From Pseudomonadota bacterium (GTDB lineage: Bacteria; Babelota; Babeliae; Babelales; CAIQNR01), in contig JAIYDZ010000004.1 in NCBI GenBank assembly GCA_027487215.1, positions 122,414 through 186,413 of the forward strand: a stretch of 64,000 nucleotides of DNA. Direction: 5' to 3'. Below the pieces are notes generated by a model. The model was not told the DNA's origin. It saw nothing but the letters and a program-made list of their open reading frames with translations, and made no database searches. The translations under genes and the position numbers were made by a program. Below, in pieces: positions 27,512-35,796 of the stretch (positions within the stretch are counted from its first letter, which is position 1; every line of letters begins with the position of its first letter).

Positions 27512-27629
27512 TGCTTTTTTAATCGTTCAAATGATTAACTAAGTAAGGTGGAATGAAAAAACCTAGCATTTCACACCCTCCAGTGTGATCAAAGTGCGAC
27601 GGTGCCCCTTATTAACACTTGAAATTGAT

Positions 27630-27705
27630 TCCTCAGTAGCTCAGTTGGTAGAGCAAACGACTGTTAATCGTTAGGTCACAGGTTCGAGTCCTGTCTGAGG
27701 AGCCA
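27630..27705 (+). tRNA. tRNA-Asn (GTT)
   Basis: Acceptor arms TCCTCAG and CTGAGGA pair. The anticodon stem ACGA/TCGT encloses CTGTTAA with GTT at 27663-27665. Discriminator G and encoded CCA follow. A 118-base spacer without a convincing gene separates it from tRNA-Val. Confidence 0.95.
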
Positions 27706-27725
27706 CTCTCCTAGGCTTTATATAG

Positions 27726-27803
27726 GGGGCTGTAGCTCAGTTTGGTTAGAGCGTCCGCCTGTCACGCGGAAGGTCGCGAGTTCGAGTCTCGTCAGCCCCG
27801 CCA
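27726..27803 (+). tRNA. tRNA-Asp (GTC)
   Basis: Acceptor arms GGGGCTG and CAGCCCC pair. The stem CCGC/GCGG encloses a loop with GTC at 27761-27763. CCA is encoded at 27801-27803. It lies 20 bases after tRNA-Asn. Confidence 0.95.
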
Positions 27804-28185
27804 TTTTTAGTGATATTTCTCAAAATCATTTTTTACAATATAGGCCTTTTTACAATTTTTTAAAATGCTATAAAATATTTATAATGATCTTAGAGTGTTT
27901 TAAAATGGACTGTTTATGTCTTATTCAAAAACTATTGGACTAGTATTAATAATAGTAAGCTCAGATAAGCTATAATTAATGGTCTTCTTTTTTCGCAATT
28001 TATAAAAAAGAGTAAATTTTAGTGCTGTCGATAGTCCTCTTTTATATGCGCAACTGTTTAACTTATAGAAAAAGAATTGCCAGCTTTTTGTCAGACCAGC
28101 AACTATAAAATCTTTAATAATCAGTTTAAATAATTTTTTAGAGCTTTGTTATGTGTAAGATGGTTGAAAGATATGGAGAAAATTT
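27804..28185. other. AT-rich intergenic stretch, no gene seen
   Basis: The 382 bases between tRNA-Asp and the metalloprotease gene hold no reading frame with a ribosome-binding site and no clear hairpin terminator. A 19-codon frame near 27915 (MSYSKTIGLVLIIVSS) lacks a start signal. The promoter of the downstream gene should lie here but no good pair of boxes stands out. Confidence 0.5.
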
Positions 28186-29049
28186 ATGAATTTTAAATTA
28201 CTTAAAAAACTTTTTGTTGTTTTTTTTGTTCCTTTGCAGATTTTTGCCTCTGAGCCTTTGTGCCCACCCTGTAATTCTTTTGAAAAAATAATGGGTGTTA
28301 TTGGCCAGTCAGGTGCGCTTAATTGGTTTTCTAAAAATATACATGCTAAGGGTGAAAAATTAGTGTTTGATTTACTTAAGTGTAAACCTGAACAGGCTTC
28401 TTCTGAAAAAGCTAAGATTTTAGCAGAAGAAGCTCAATCTGCGGTAGGTATTATTGATAAAACAAGACATCTTCCTCTCATGTCATTGCCTTTACGTATT
28501 GCGTTATTAGGTATACAGGGTATTACGATTTCAAGTAGTATCTTTGTTGATGAAAATCTATTTGATTTTTATACAATCTTTAATGAAGGTGAGTGTAAAA
28601 AATTCAAGCTTGATGTTGGAGTACCCCGATGTGTGTTATTTCATGAGGCAGTGCATGCAAAATATCATGATTCCTCTTTAATTCTTTTATTTAATATTTT
28701 TACAGCAGCAAGTGCTTTTACCGCTGCAAAGTATGCCTTGCAACCAATTTCTCATAATGGGTTACGCAATGTTTTAAAGTGTATGATAGTAGCAGGCACT
28801 GTAAAATATAGTTTTAAAAAAATTACGCGTTTTATTGAAAATCGGGCAGATAGGGAAGGACATTATACAACTGCGTGTGCCCAATGTGTTAGAGAAAGTG
28901 CTAAATGGAGAGAACTTTGTAAAGGACTTAGTGTTAAAGATGGAGATAATCTTGTGGAATGGAGAGGATATTTGTCTAGTAGTGACCTTAATAAAATCGC
29001 TAATGACCTTGGTGAAAAAAGATGTGCATATCATACAGTAGCACATTAA
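28186..29049 (+). CDS. Secreted M48-like zinc metalloprotease
   Basis: A signal peptide (MNFKLLKKLFVVFFVPLQIFA) precedes a helical domain with HEAVH in VLFHEAVHAKYHD and a downstream ENRADREG, the third-ligand glutamate plus ADxEG-like pattern of M48 peptidases. One or two hydrophobic helices lie between them, also as in M48 (HtpX/Ste24-like) enzymes. At 287 aa it is short. The usual C-terminal HPxxxxR segment is not obvious. It is the first of four relatives in this window (others at 35797, 36780 and 43024). Target proteins are unknown; a role at the cell envelope or on host proteins is inferred. Confidence 0.75.
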   Translation: MNFKLLKKLFVVFFVPLQIFASEPLCPPCNSFEKIMGVIGQSGALNWFSKNIHAKGEKLVFDLLKCKPEQASSEKAKILAEEAQSAVGIIDKTRHLPLMSLPLRIALLGIQGITISSSIFVDENLFDFYTIFNEGECKKFKLDVGVPRCVLFHEAVHAKYHDSSLILLFNIFTAASAFTAAKYALQPISHNGLRNVLKCMIVAGTVKYSFKKITRFIENRADREGHYTTACAQCVRESAKWRELCKGLSVKDGDNLVEWRGYLSSSDLNKIANDLGEKRCAYHTVAH

Positions 29050-29056
29050 TATTCTT

Positions 29057-29848
29057 CTATTCTTGGTCAAATAATAATTCTAAATACCGCTGTGGATTAT
29101 CCAAAAATCTTTTGGTGATCTGATAATGATCGGTATTGGTGTAACTCACTGTTTTTAAAGTTGTGCTATCGCACGAATAGATAGTTGCATTGAGGTAAGC
29201 GAGTAAAATGGGTGAATGCGTTGCAATAATAAATTGTGCGTTAGTATTTTTACATAGTTGGTCAATAAGAGCCAATAATGTCAGTTGTCGTTGAGGTGAA
29301 AGGGCTGCTTCAGGTTCATCCAGTATAAAAAAACCACCACTATTTAACCGGTTCTTAAAAAATGAGAGAAAGCTTTCTCCATGAGATTGTGCATGAAGAG
29401 ATATTCCACCATAGGGAGCAAATGCTATTTCAGGCCCCCCGCATTCTCGTGCAATATAATCAAGATGATTGGCAACATTGAAAAAACTTTCAGCTCTAAA
29501 AAAATAACCATCTTTTGGTTTTTGTCTCCACGACAATGTTAACTGCTCAGAAAATAGTTCTGTCCCTTGATAGGTTTTTTGTTCAGAGGTTTTAAAAGTA
29601 ATATTCTTACTACCTCCTTCAGCACCAAACCCCGCTTTGGTAGCGATCGCTTCAAGAATAGTTGATTTGCCAGTACCATTTTCGCCGACAAAAAAAGTCA
29701 CTTGAGTGGGGAAGGTAATTTCTTTCAAGTTTTTCACAAGGGCCAGTGTAAATGGATAGGAAGTAAAGTCGATTGACTCATCAAAGGAAACTTTGACGGT
29801 ATCAAGTAACGGCCCATCAAGATGGGTTTTTTTAACTGTTTTTTTCAT
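29057..29848 (-). CDS. Predicted AAA-type ATPase (SMC/RecF-like, COG3910 type)
   Basis: The Walker A motif is FVGENGTGKST, followed by an early LEAIA helix. SHGESFLSFF is the family's signature-like segment and FFILDEPEAALSPQRQ the Walker B and D-loop; IIATHSPILLAY carries the switch histidine. There is no room for a coiled coil (263 aa), so it is a compact ABC-like cassette of the uncharacterised predicted-ATPase group. Relatives appear alone or in defence and repair settings; nothing nearby assigns a partner. It ends 7 bases from the convergent metalloprotease gene. Confidence 0.8.
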   Translation of the reverse strand: MKKTVKKTHLDGPLLDTVKVSFDESIDFTSYPFTLALVKNLKEITFPTQVTFFVGENGTGKSTILEAIATKAGFGAEGGSKNITFKTSEQKTYQGTELFSEQLTLSWRQKPKDGYFFRAESFFNVANHLDYIARECGGPEIAFAPYGGISLHAQSHGESFLSFFKNRLNSGGFFILDEPEAALSPQRQLTLLALIDQLCKNTNAQFIIATHSPILLAYLNATIYSCDSTTLKTVSYTNTDHYQITKRFLDNPQRYLELLFDQE

Positions 29849-30050
29849 AAAGTTCAGTATAAATGGTATCCCTTTAAAAACAATTTATTTATGCAGTTTT
29901 TCATGAAAATAATGCAAGCATATCCTACATAACTGATAATGAGGTTTTGTTAATCAATTTCTGTGATTTGAAATTATTTCAAAAATTACAACAAAAATAA
30001 GATGGTCTATACTTAATTGTATGGGCCATTTTTATTTGTAGAGGGTTTTT

Positions 30051-30599
30051 ATGAAAAGAAATCAATTACTTGAGTTACTAAATAATTATTTTCCGTTAGA
30101 TCAAGAAGAGTGTATTGCTAAAAAGCGCATGCTCGCATTTATAAAACAGTATCCAGATTGTTTTGAACGATCGTTAGAAGTGGGTCATATTACTGCTTCT
30201 GCGTGGGTTTTAAATAAAGATGAAAGCAAAGTGTTATTAATGCATCATGCAAAGTTACAACTCTGGGTTCAGCTTGGTGGACATTGTGATGGTGACTCTG
30301 ATGTGCTTGCCGTAGCGCTCAAAGAAGCGCAAGAAGAATCGGGGATTTCAAATATTGTTCCGGTATCGTCTGAAATTTTTGATATTGATATTCATCTCAT
30401 TGCCCAAACTAAAAAAGAAAAAGCACACTATCATTATGATGTACGATTTCTGGTGCGGGTTGATTCTGATCAGGATTTCATAAAAAATGATGAATCGCTT
30501 GAATTGTGTTGGTTTGATAAAGATCGTGATAAGTTCCCTACACAAAGTCGATCAGTTGTTCGCATGTTTGAAAAGTGGATAGAGAGATTAGATAAGTAA
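30051..30599 (+). CDS. Nudix hydrolase
   Basis: The Nudix box is present as GGHCDGDSDVLAVALKEAQ followed by EESGI, with the catalytic EExG intact. The first Glu of the canonical box is Ser and the Arg is Lys, a variant shared by a Nudix subgroup with the WVQLGGHCDGD start. Members hydrolyse nucleoside diphosphate derivatives; the substrate is not deducible. 182 aa is typical. GAGGG lies 5 bases before the ATG. Confidence 0.85.
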   Translation: MKRNQLLELLNNYFPLDQEECIAKKRMLAFIKQYPDCFERSLEVGHITASAWVLNKDESKVLLMHHAKLQLWVQLGGHCDGDSDVLAVALKEAQEESGISNIVPVSSEIFDIDIHLIAQTKKEKAHYHYDVRFLVRVDSDQDFIKNDESLELCWFDKDRDKFPTQSRSVVRMFEKWIERLDK

Positions 30600-30607
30600 A
30601 TCGTTTT

Positions 30608-30636
30608 TTGACAATGACCAATTTATACGTTACGTT
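30608..30636 (+). promoter_or_regulatory. Possible promoter of the PLP-enzyme gene
   Basis: A perfect TTGACA (30608-30613) is followed after 17 bases by TACGTT (30631-30636), a weak -10 box, 54 bases before the ATG. Confidence 0.4.
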
Positions 30637-30690
30637 TCAGCCCGAAAAATAATTTGTTTTTAGAGAGTGTAATAATTTACGGAAAATACA

Positions 30691-31815
30691 ATGAAACTTT
30701 TGTTTGTAGGTATACTTTTTTTTTCTTGCGCGATAGTAGATGCAACACATCTTTTTGAAAAATTTCCTTTACTCAAAGAAAAGATTTCCTATGTTGAAAT
30801 CGCTTGTTTACCTACTCCTGTTGATTGCTGTATGAATTTAGAAAAAGTTTTACATCATCATCATTCTATTTTTATAAAACGCGATGATATGACCGGGCTA
30901 CAAGGGTTGTATGGGGGCAATAAGGTACGCAAATTAGAGTTTTTATTGGGTGATGCGTTGCACACAGGTTCTAAAAAAATTGTAACAGTTGGGTGTGTGG
31001 GAAGTAATCATGCAGTTGCTACTGCATGTTATGCACGCGAATTAGGTCTTAAATGTTTAGTGATGCTGACACCACAGCCAGCTTCTGATGTAGTGCGTCA
31101 GAACCTTTTGCTCGATCATTATTTTGGCGCAGAGATTCAATTATATGCAACTAATGATGAAAGAAAAGAAGCGATTGCTAAAGTGCTTGAATCAGATACG
31201 CAAGTGTCATTTATTCCTGTTGGTGGGTCTGTGCCGCTTGGATCATTGGGATTTGTAAATGCTGCGCTTGAATTGCGTGCGCAAATTGATCAAGGGATAA
31301 TGCCAATGCCCGATGCTATTTACTTACCGGTAGGAAGTTGCGGAACAGTTGCCGGACTTTTATTGGGTATGCAAATAGCAGGAATTACTTCACGCGTTGA
31401 AGGTATTGTTGTCGTTGAAAATGAGCGACTTGCAGTTATTCAAGAACTATTTACTCAAACAAATGAACTGCTTCATTCATTTGACCCGACCATTCCTCTT
31501 TATAAATTTCCTGAACAACAGTTACATCTTAATTCTGACTTTTGCGGAACTGTCTATGGTCAACCGACTGCAGAAGGAATGCATGCTCTTACTCTTTTGA
31601 AAGAATATGAAGAAATTACTTTAGAAGGAACGTATAGCGCAAAAGCGTTTGCTGCTTTAATTAATGACTGCCAAAATGGCGCTATTAAGCCTGATCAAGT
31701 TGTTCTTTTTTGGAACACTTACTGTGGACTTGATTTCTCACATTTGACCGATACGGTTGATTATCATGAACTTCCTCTCCCTGTTTACCAGTACTTTAAC
31801 ACACATCAAATGTAA
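30691..31815 (+). CDS. Secreted PLP-dependent enzyme, D-cysteine desulfhydrase / ACC deaminase family
   Basis: The catalytic domain starts with FIKRDDMTGLQGLYGGNKVRKLEFL, where NK(V)RK carries the PLP lysine, followed by GCVGSNHAVATACYARELG, the serine/asparagine pocket of fold-type II enzymes. PVGSCGTVAGLLLG is the phosphate-binding loop. The family deaminates D-cysteine, 1-aminocyclopropane-1-carboxylate or similar amino acids. Unusually, the first 19 residues (MKLLFVGILFFSCAIVDAT) look like a cleavable signal peptide, placing a PLP enzyme outside the cytoplasm. The total length of 374 aa exceeds the cytosolic relatives by about that amount. Confidence 0.8.
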   Translation: MKLLFVGILFFSCAIVDATHLFEKFPLLKEKISYVEIACLPTPVDCCMNLEKVLHHHHSIFIKRDDMTGLQGLYGGNKVRKLEFLLGDALHTGSKKIVTVGCVGSNHAVATACYARELGLKCLVMLTPQPASDVVRQNLLLDHYFGAEIQLYATNDERKEAIAKVLESDTQVSFIPVGGSVPLGSLGFVNAALELRAQIDQGIMPMPDAIYLPVGSCGTVAGLLLGMQIAGITSRVEGIVVVENERLAVIQELFTQTNELLHSFDPTIPLYKFPEQQLHLNSDFCGTVYGQPTAEGMHALTLLKEYEEITLEGTYSAKAFAALINDCQNGAIKPDQVVLFWNTYCGLDFSHLTDTVDYHELPLPVYQYFNTHQM

Positions 31816-31968
31816 GCTTATTTAGTCAGAAAGAGCCCCGTCTTTTGTGGTCTTAAATTGCGTCCAGGAGGCTTTTTTGATTGCCAAACAGCTTCTTTTT
31901 TGGTATTCTTAAAGCCTCTGATTAAAATGGTAAGGTTATTGTCTTGTGATGTTTAAAATGGAGCTCTT

Positions 31969-32805
31969 ATGAAAAAAAGCATAGTTTTGTTTTTATGTAT
32001 TATGTCATCTCTTTCTGGCATGGAGTCTTTTTCTAAGGCGCTTGTCTGGGCGGGAATTAGAGCAGCTCAGGATAAAAATTATAGTCCTGAGGTACGAATT
32101 ATTAAATGTATTTATCCTCAAGATTTAATTGGAGCTGCAGAAAAATTAACATCAATAGCTCTTAATGATTCTGTTGATGGAGTTTGTTTAGTTATTGCCT
32201 GTAATGGTGGCTCGGTGCATGAGTATTCGATGCTTTATGATGCTATGAAAAACATTCAATCAAAAAAACCGGTTGTTGTGTTTCTTGCTGGAGGTACTTA
32301 TTCAGGCGGTTATATGATTGCATGTGCATCTGATTGGATTGTAGCTCCTACATTAGCGGAGCTTGGTTCCATTGGGGTTTGTCAAGAACTAACACGCTAT
32401 GTAGAGGATCTTGTCGTTGATGATGGTAGGGCAACTGGTAAAATGAATATAAATTTGTTTCACGCAGGAAGTTATAAAGTTCTTAACAATAGTTGTGCAC
32501 CAGCATTAACATCTGATCAAAAGAAATATATACAAAAAAATTTGGAAGATCTTTATAAATCATTTCTTACTCTCGTTGCTACTAATCGTAATCTTGCTCT
32601 TGAAAAAAGTGAAGAGTGGGCTGAAGGTAAGGTTTTCTCTGCACCACTAGCTTTGCAATTGGGTCTTATTGATGAAATTGGAACGATACTTCAAGCATTT
32701 GATAAACTGTTGGCTCTTATTAAAGAACGAAATCCAGATAAAAGTATTGTTTTAACTACTGAAGATCTTTATCAAAACCGTTCATGGACTACTACATTGG
32801 AATAA
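31969..32805 (+). CDS. Secreted S49-family peptidase (second SppA-like)
   Basis: A signal peptide (MKKSIVLFLCIMSSLSGMES) is followed by an S49 fold of about 250 residues. The nucleophile serine lies in GGTYSGGYMIACASDWI and the lysine in HAGSYKVLNNSCAPAL, so the Ser-Lys dyad is intact. AELGSIGV and KVFSAPLALQLGLIDEIG match SppA. Unlike the sppA at 26419-27327 the N-terminus appears cleavable, not a permanent anchor, suggesting a periplasmic or exported protease. GGAG lies 6 bases before the ATG. It is convergent with the ABC importer operon, 9 bases away. Confidence 0.8.
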   Translation: MKKSIVLFLCIMSSLSGMESFSKALVWAGIRAAQDKNYSPEVRIIKCIYPQDLIGAAEKLTSIALNDSVDGVCLVIACNGGSVHEYSMLYDAMKNIQSKKPVVVFLAGGTYSGGYMIACASDWIVAPTLAELGSIGVCQELTRYVEDLVVDDGRATGKMNINLFHAGSYKVLNNSCAPALTSDQKKYIQKNLEDLYKSFLTLVATNRNLALEKSEEWAEGKVFSAPLALQLGLIDEIGTILQAFDKLLALIKERNPDKSIVLTTEDLYQNRSWTTTLE

Positions 32806-32814
32806 GAGTTTTTA

Positions 32815-33567
32815 TTATAATGCTGCAAGTTTTTCGTAATCAATGTGCCCAATGAGCTGATCAGGATGTAAATTTTTTTTATCAGCTTCATTAAATTCTT
32901 TGGTGATAACCCCTTGATCAAGTATCCAAATTTTGTTGCCAATACTAAGTGCAATGTGTGGATCATGAGTAATAAGGAGTGTTGTCACCTTATTTTTTTT
33001 AATAAAACTTACGGCATGAGACAGAAGCTTGGTTGATGCTTGTGGATCAAGTGCCGCAGTAGGTTCATCAAGCAATAAAATTTTAGGAATATGAAGTGTT
33101 GCCATTCCAAAAGCAATAAGTTGTCGTTGACCACCCGATAGACTCTGCATTGTTTTATCAAGCATAAAAATAGGCAGCCCCAGTTGGTGCATAAGTTCTT
33201 CAGCTTTGTTGCGCGGCATTGCCGTCATACCGTCACGCAGTTGTGCTGATTTTCGACTGTACTGTGCCAGTGCAAGATTTTGCCACACGGTAAGCGATCC
33301 TACCGAATTGAGTGAAGTGTTTTGAAAAATTCGAGTGATTGAGGACGCGCGTGCTTGTTCATTTTTTTGAGTTACATCAACTTCATCAAGAGTTATGGTT
33401 CCACTCTCTGGTAAAATTCTTCCTGCAATAGTGTCAAAAAAGGTGCTTTTTCCTGCGCCATTCGTTCCTACAATGACAATAAAATCACCTGGTTGCGCAC
33501 TGCAAGTAGTGTTTTTAAGAACATGATGTGATCCGAAAGATACGTTAATTTTATTGAGTTTTAACAT
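32815..33567 (-). CDS. ABC importer ATPase (TrpZ/COG1101-like)
   Basis: Walker A is VGTNGAGKST, the signature LSGGQRQLIAFGMA, Walker B ILLLDEPTAALDP, and the H-loop LLITHDPHIAL. It is the last gene of a minus-strand operon (binding protein 34432, permease 33570, ATPase), 2 bases after the permease. This trio matches the COG2984/COG4120/COG1101 importers, whose best-studied case is the streptococcal tryptophan transporter TrpXYZ. Substrate here is unproven; see the leader at 35434-35669. Confidence 0.88.
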   Translation of the reverse strand: MLKLNKINVSFGSHHVLKNTTCSAQPGDFIVIVGTNGAGKSTFFDTIAGRILPESGTITLDEVDVTQKNEQARASSITRIFQNTSLNSVGSLTVWQNLALAQYSRKSAQLRDGMTAMPRNKAEELMHQLGLPIFMLDKTMQSLSGGQRQLIAFGMATLHIPKILLLDEPTAALDPQASTKLLSHAVSFIKKNKVTTLLITHDPHIALSIGNKIWILDQGVITKEFNEADKKNLHPDQLIGHIDYEKLAAL

Positions 33568-33569
33568 GA

Positions 33570-34418
33570 TTATTCTTTACGCAAAGATTGTTTGACCATA
33601 ATAAGTCCGATGATCAGTACTGCAGTAATAAGTTTGTTCCAGTTAGGATCAAGTTGAAGTTCAAATGTCCAAGAAATAAGTGCCTGATAGGCAAGTGAAC
33701 CCGCAACGAGTGTCCACCCCCACCCAGTGCCAAGTGTTTCTGCAAGAATAAGTCCTGCTAGTCCAATTACCATAATGCCCACGCTTGACCAGATAGAAAA
33801 ATATCCTCCATCATGCACAAACAGTGCGCCACTTAATGCTGCAAGAGTATTTGAAAGAGTCATACCCAAAATAGTGTATCCATGAACACTTTTTCCAACA
33901 TTGATCACCATTTGAGGTGTGTCGCCTACCGCATGCAACAAAATACCTATCTCGGTTTTTAATAACCAACGTACGAGTAACACCATTGCGGATGTTATAA
34001 TTCCTAACACAATTAGTTTGTTGTAAGGGGCCAACAAAGGGAGGTTTAAAAAGGCCAATAGTGTGGGTTTGTTATTGAGAGAAACATTTGATCCTGCTGT
34101 TACTAGAATGATTGAAAAGAGTCCTGAGGTGACTACAATGCCACTTACTATATGGTTGATGCGTGCTTTAGTCATCAACAGTCCCATGATCGTTCCTGAA
34201 AGTCCCGCAAAAAATGTTGAGAGTGCAAGATTCAGAATTGGATTGATCATATGCACTGCACATAGTGCGCTCAGCGCACCGCCTAAACCAAATGCACCTT
34301 CGATAGAAAGATTGTCACGGTTAATCAACCGTGTGGAAATATAAACAGCAGCAACTACACCGCTGAAAATAAGACCTTTTTCAATAATAATTTGAGCAAT
34401 ATTTAACAGTTCATTCAT
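33570..34418 (-). CDS. ABC importer permease (TrpY/COG4120-like)
   Basis: A 282-aa protein with about eight membrane helices belongs to the branched-chain/ribose-type permease superfamily (INRDNLSIEGAFGLGGALSAL resembles the early helix, and GMTLSNTLAALSGALFVHDGGY the EAA-like coupling region). It forms the membrane channel of the importer with its partners on both sides. GAGG precedes the ATG. It begins 13 bases after the binding-protein stop. Confidence 0.85.
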   Translation of the reverse strand: MNELLNIAQIIIEKGLIFSGVVAAVYISTRLINRDNLSIEGAFGLGGALSALCAVHMINPILNLALSTFFAGLSGTIMGLLMTKARINHIVSGIVVTSGLFSIILVTAGSNVSLNNKPTLLAFLNLPLLAPYNKLIVLGIITSAMVLLVRWLLKTEIGILLHAVGDTPQMVINVGKSVHGYTILGMTLSNTLAALSGALFVHDGGYFSIWSSVGIMVIGLAGLILAETLGTGWGWTLVAGSLAYQALISWTFELQLDPNWNKLITAVLIIGLIMVKQSLRKE

Positions 34419-34431
34419 GAGTGCCTCGTTA

Positions 34432-35388
34432 TCAAACAGGTGTTACAGGAAGAGTGATTGATTCAAGAGTAATACCAAATGTTTCAAGGGTAGTGGTGTT
34501 TACAAAAACTTCGGTACTGTGTGCAGATTCAACCGGGATTTGGTGCGGCTTAAGGTCTTGTGTTAATAGTTTGTGCGCAATGCGTGCAGCTTGCTGACCA
34601 CTTTTTTTGTAATCAACGCCTTGTGCTGCAAACGGTCCTTTATTAATGAGCATACTATCACTGACAATGAGTGGTTTTTTACCGGCAACTGCTTGAGCAG
34701 CGATAGTGCTTATGGCGCTTGCAATCATATTATCTGTTGGGGTAATAATAACGTCGGCTGTCCTGCATGCTTTTTGTAATACCGCTGCACTTTCTGATTC
34801 ATGAGAGATACCAAATTCAAGAGCTTGTAACTGGTGAGTGGTTAATTCGTTTTTAAATTTTTGTACCATTTCAGTTGAGTTAAGTTCACCGGTGCTGTAC
34901 ACAATGCCTACCGTTTTTGTGAGAGGTAAAAGCTTTGTTATAGTCTCTATAAAATGTGGCACATCAATCATATCCGTTACGCCAGTTATATTGGTAGTTG
35001 GGTTCATAACGCCCAGTGGTTCAGGGTCGGTAACTGCTGCAAAAATAACAGGACGATCTTTTTCAACAGCAGCGAGTGCTTGAAGAGCGGGGGTTGCGAT
35101 AGTAAAAAATGCAGAGTACTTACCATCTGCGTGCAGATGAGCGGCAGCTGTCTGTGCTTGAGTGATTGACCCTTGAGCATTTTGTGTAATAAAAGAAACA
35201 TCGGTACCCAAAAGACTGACAAGTTCAGTAGTAAAGCCTTCATGAACTGCATCAAGTGCAGGGTGAGACGCGGTTTGTAAGATACCAATAGTATAGCGGG
35301 TTTGAGGGAGAGCTTTTTTTCGTTTCATAATAATGAGCCCTACAGGTACAACGACTAATGCAATAATGAGTAAGATATTTTTTTTCAT
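34432..35388 (-). CDS. ABC importer substrate-binding protein (TrpX/COG2984-like)
   Basis: A 318-aa protein with one N-terminal hydrophobic segment (MKKNILLIIALVVVPVGLII), probably an anchor or signal. The start of the mature domain (YTIGILQTASHPALDAVHEG) is the hallmark of the ABC_sub_bind family; FAAVTDPEPLGVM, GVTDMIDV and GIVYSTGELNSTEMV follow the family pattern. Known members bind tryptophan or other amino acids. It is first in the operon and preceded by a leader with a terminator between promoter and gene. AAGGA precedes the ATG. Confidence 0.88.
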   Translation of the reverse strand: MKKNILLIIALVVVPVGLIIMKRKKALPQTRYTIGILQTASHPALDAVHEGFTTELVSLLGTDVSFITQNAQGSITQAQTAAAHLHADGKYSAFFTIATPALQALAAVEKDRPVIFAAVTDPEPLGVMNPTTNITGVTDMIDVPHFIETITKLLPLTKTVGIVYSTGELNSTEMVQKFKNELTTHQLQALEFGISHESESAAVLQKACRTADVIITPTDNMIASAISTIAAQAVAGKKPLIVSDSMLINKGPFAAQGVDYKKSGQQAARIAHKLLTQDLKPHQIPVESAHSTEVFVNTTTLETFGITLESITLPVTPV

Positions 35389-35433
35389 AACGATCCTTTT
35401 TATGGAGTTTTGTAACTTAGTCTAAATCATAAA

Positions 35434-35524
35434 GGGGCTTTTTAGGCAATAAAAAACCCCAGAACATGTCTGGGGTATATACACTTATGCCTACATTAAA
35501 TTAAGCAGTTAGAGTGCACACCCC
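35434..35524 (-). promoter_or_regulatory. Transcription attenuator of the ABC importer operon
   Basis: Read on the minus strand, three alternative pairings share bases. The antiterminator is GGGGTGT (35518-35524) with ATACCCC (35472-35478), 7 bp including one G-T. The terminator is ACCCCAGA with TCTGGGGT followed by T6 (35451-35476). A third hairpin, GGGGTTTTTT with AAAAAGCCCC (35434-35443 with 35451-35460), can form once the terminator is passed and would lock the terminator's 3' arm away. The antiterminator's first arm lies in the last codons of the leader frame (35509-35634), so a ribosome reaching its stop would cover it and let the terminator form. A ribosome stalled at the earlier Phe/Tyr codons would leave it free. 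Confidence 0.55.
35451..35476 (-). terminator. Intrinsic terminator inside the importer leader
   Basis: An 8-bp stem with a 5-base loop (CCCCAGA-CATGT-TCTGGGG core) is followed by six T on the minus strand. It lies 63 bases before the first importer gene, so it ends leader transcripts, not a neighbouring gene. Confidence 0.85.
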
Positions 35525-35634
35525 GCAAAAGTAAAATAAAATTTATAAAATGAATTAAAAGACTTGTTAAGATCCGTAAAAGGAGTAATAACACTGACAC
35601 AGATATGTGTGAAGGACGATTTTTTATTTTTCAT
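35509..35634 (-). CDS. Putative Phe/Tyr-rich leader peptide (41 aa)
   Basis: The frame ATG 35634 to TAA 35509 encodes a peptide whose second half is dense in aromatic residues (SFNSFYKFYFTFAGCAL: six Phe and two Tyr among 17). Its end overlaps the antiterminator arm and the terminator follows 33 bases after the stop, as in pheL- or trpL-type attenuators. The start lies within about 8 bases of the -10 box, so the message would be nearly leaderless, and no ribosome-binding site is seen. AT-rich sequence alone gives many TTT and TAT codons, so the peptide is less certain than the terminator. Confidence 0.4.
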   Translation of the reverse strand: MKNKKSSFTHICVSVITPFTDLNKSFNSFYKFYFTFAGCAL

Positions 35635-35641
35635 AGTTATA

Positions 35642-35669
35642 AGTATATCATATTTTTTTAGATTCACAA
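35642..35669 (-). promoter_or_regulatory. Promoter of the importer leader transcript
   Basis: On the minus strand TTGTGA (35664-35669) and TATACT (35642-35647) are spaced by 16 bases; the -10 is one base from consensus. Confidence 0.55.
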
Positions 35670-35796
35670 AAAAATTCTAAAGTGTCTGCTGGTGGTGCTT
35701 GTGTCCAGGCGGTTTGTCTTTTTAGTCTTTATAGAGTACTCTTTGGGTAAGCATTTTAAACTAAAGTATTTCTTAAAGGTCGTTTAGGAGTTTTTC

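Noticed and set aside
27512..27629. Extra tRNA or small gene between tRNA-Val and tRNA-Asn
   Set aside because: No cloverleaf forms, and the only frame with a start site encodes 11 residues.
29057..29848. The ATPase as part of a defence system
   Set aside because: It has no nuclease or effector neighbour; flanking genes are a metalloprotease and a Nudix enzyme with no shared transcript.
35389..35640. A T-box riboswitch before the ABC importer
   Set aside because: I see no T-box consensus and no specifier loop; the leader is short and better explained by leader-peptide attenuation.
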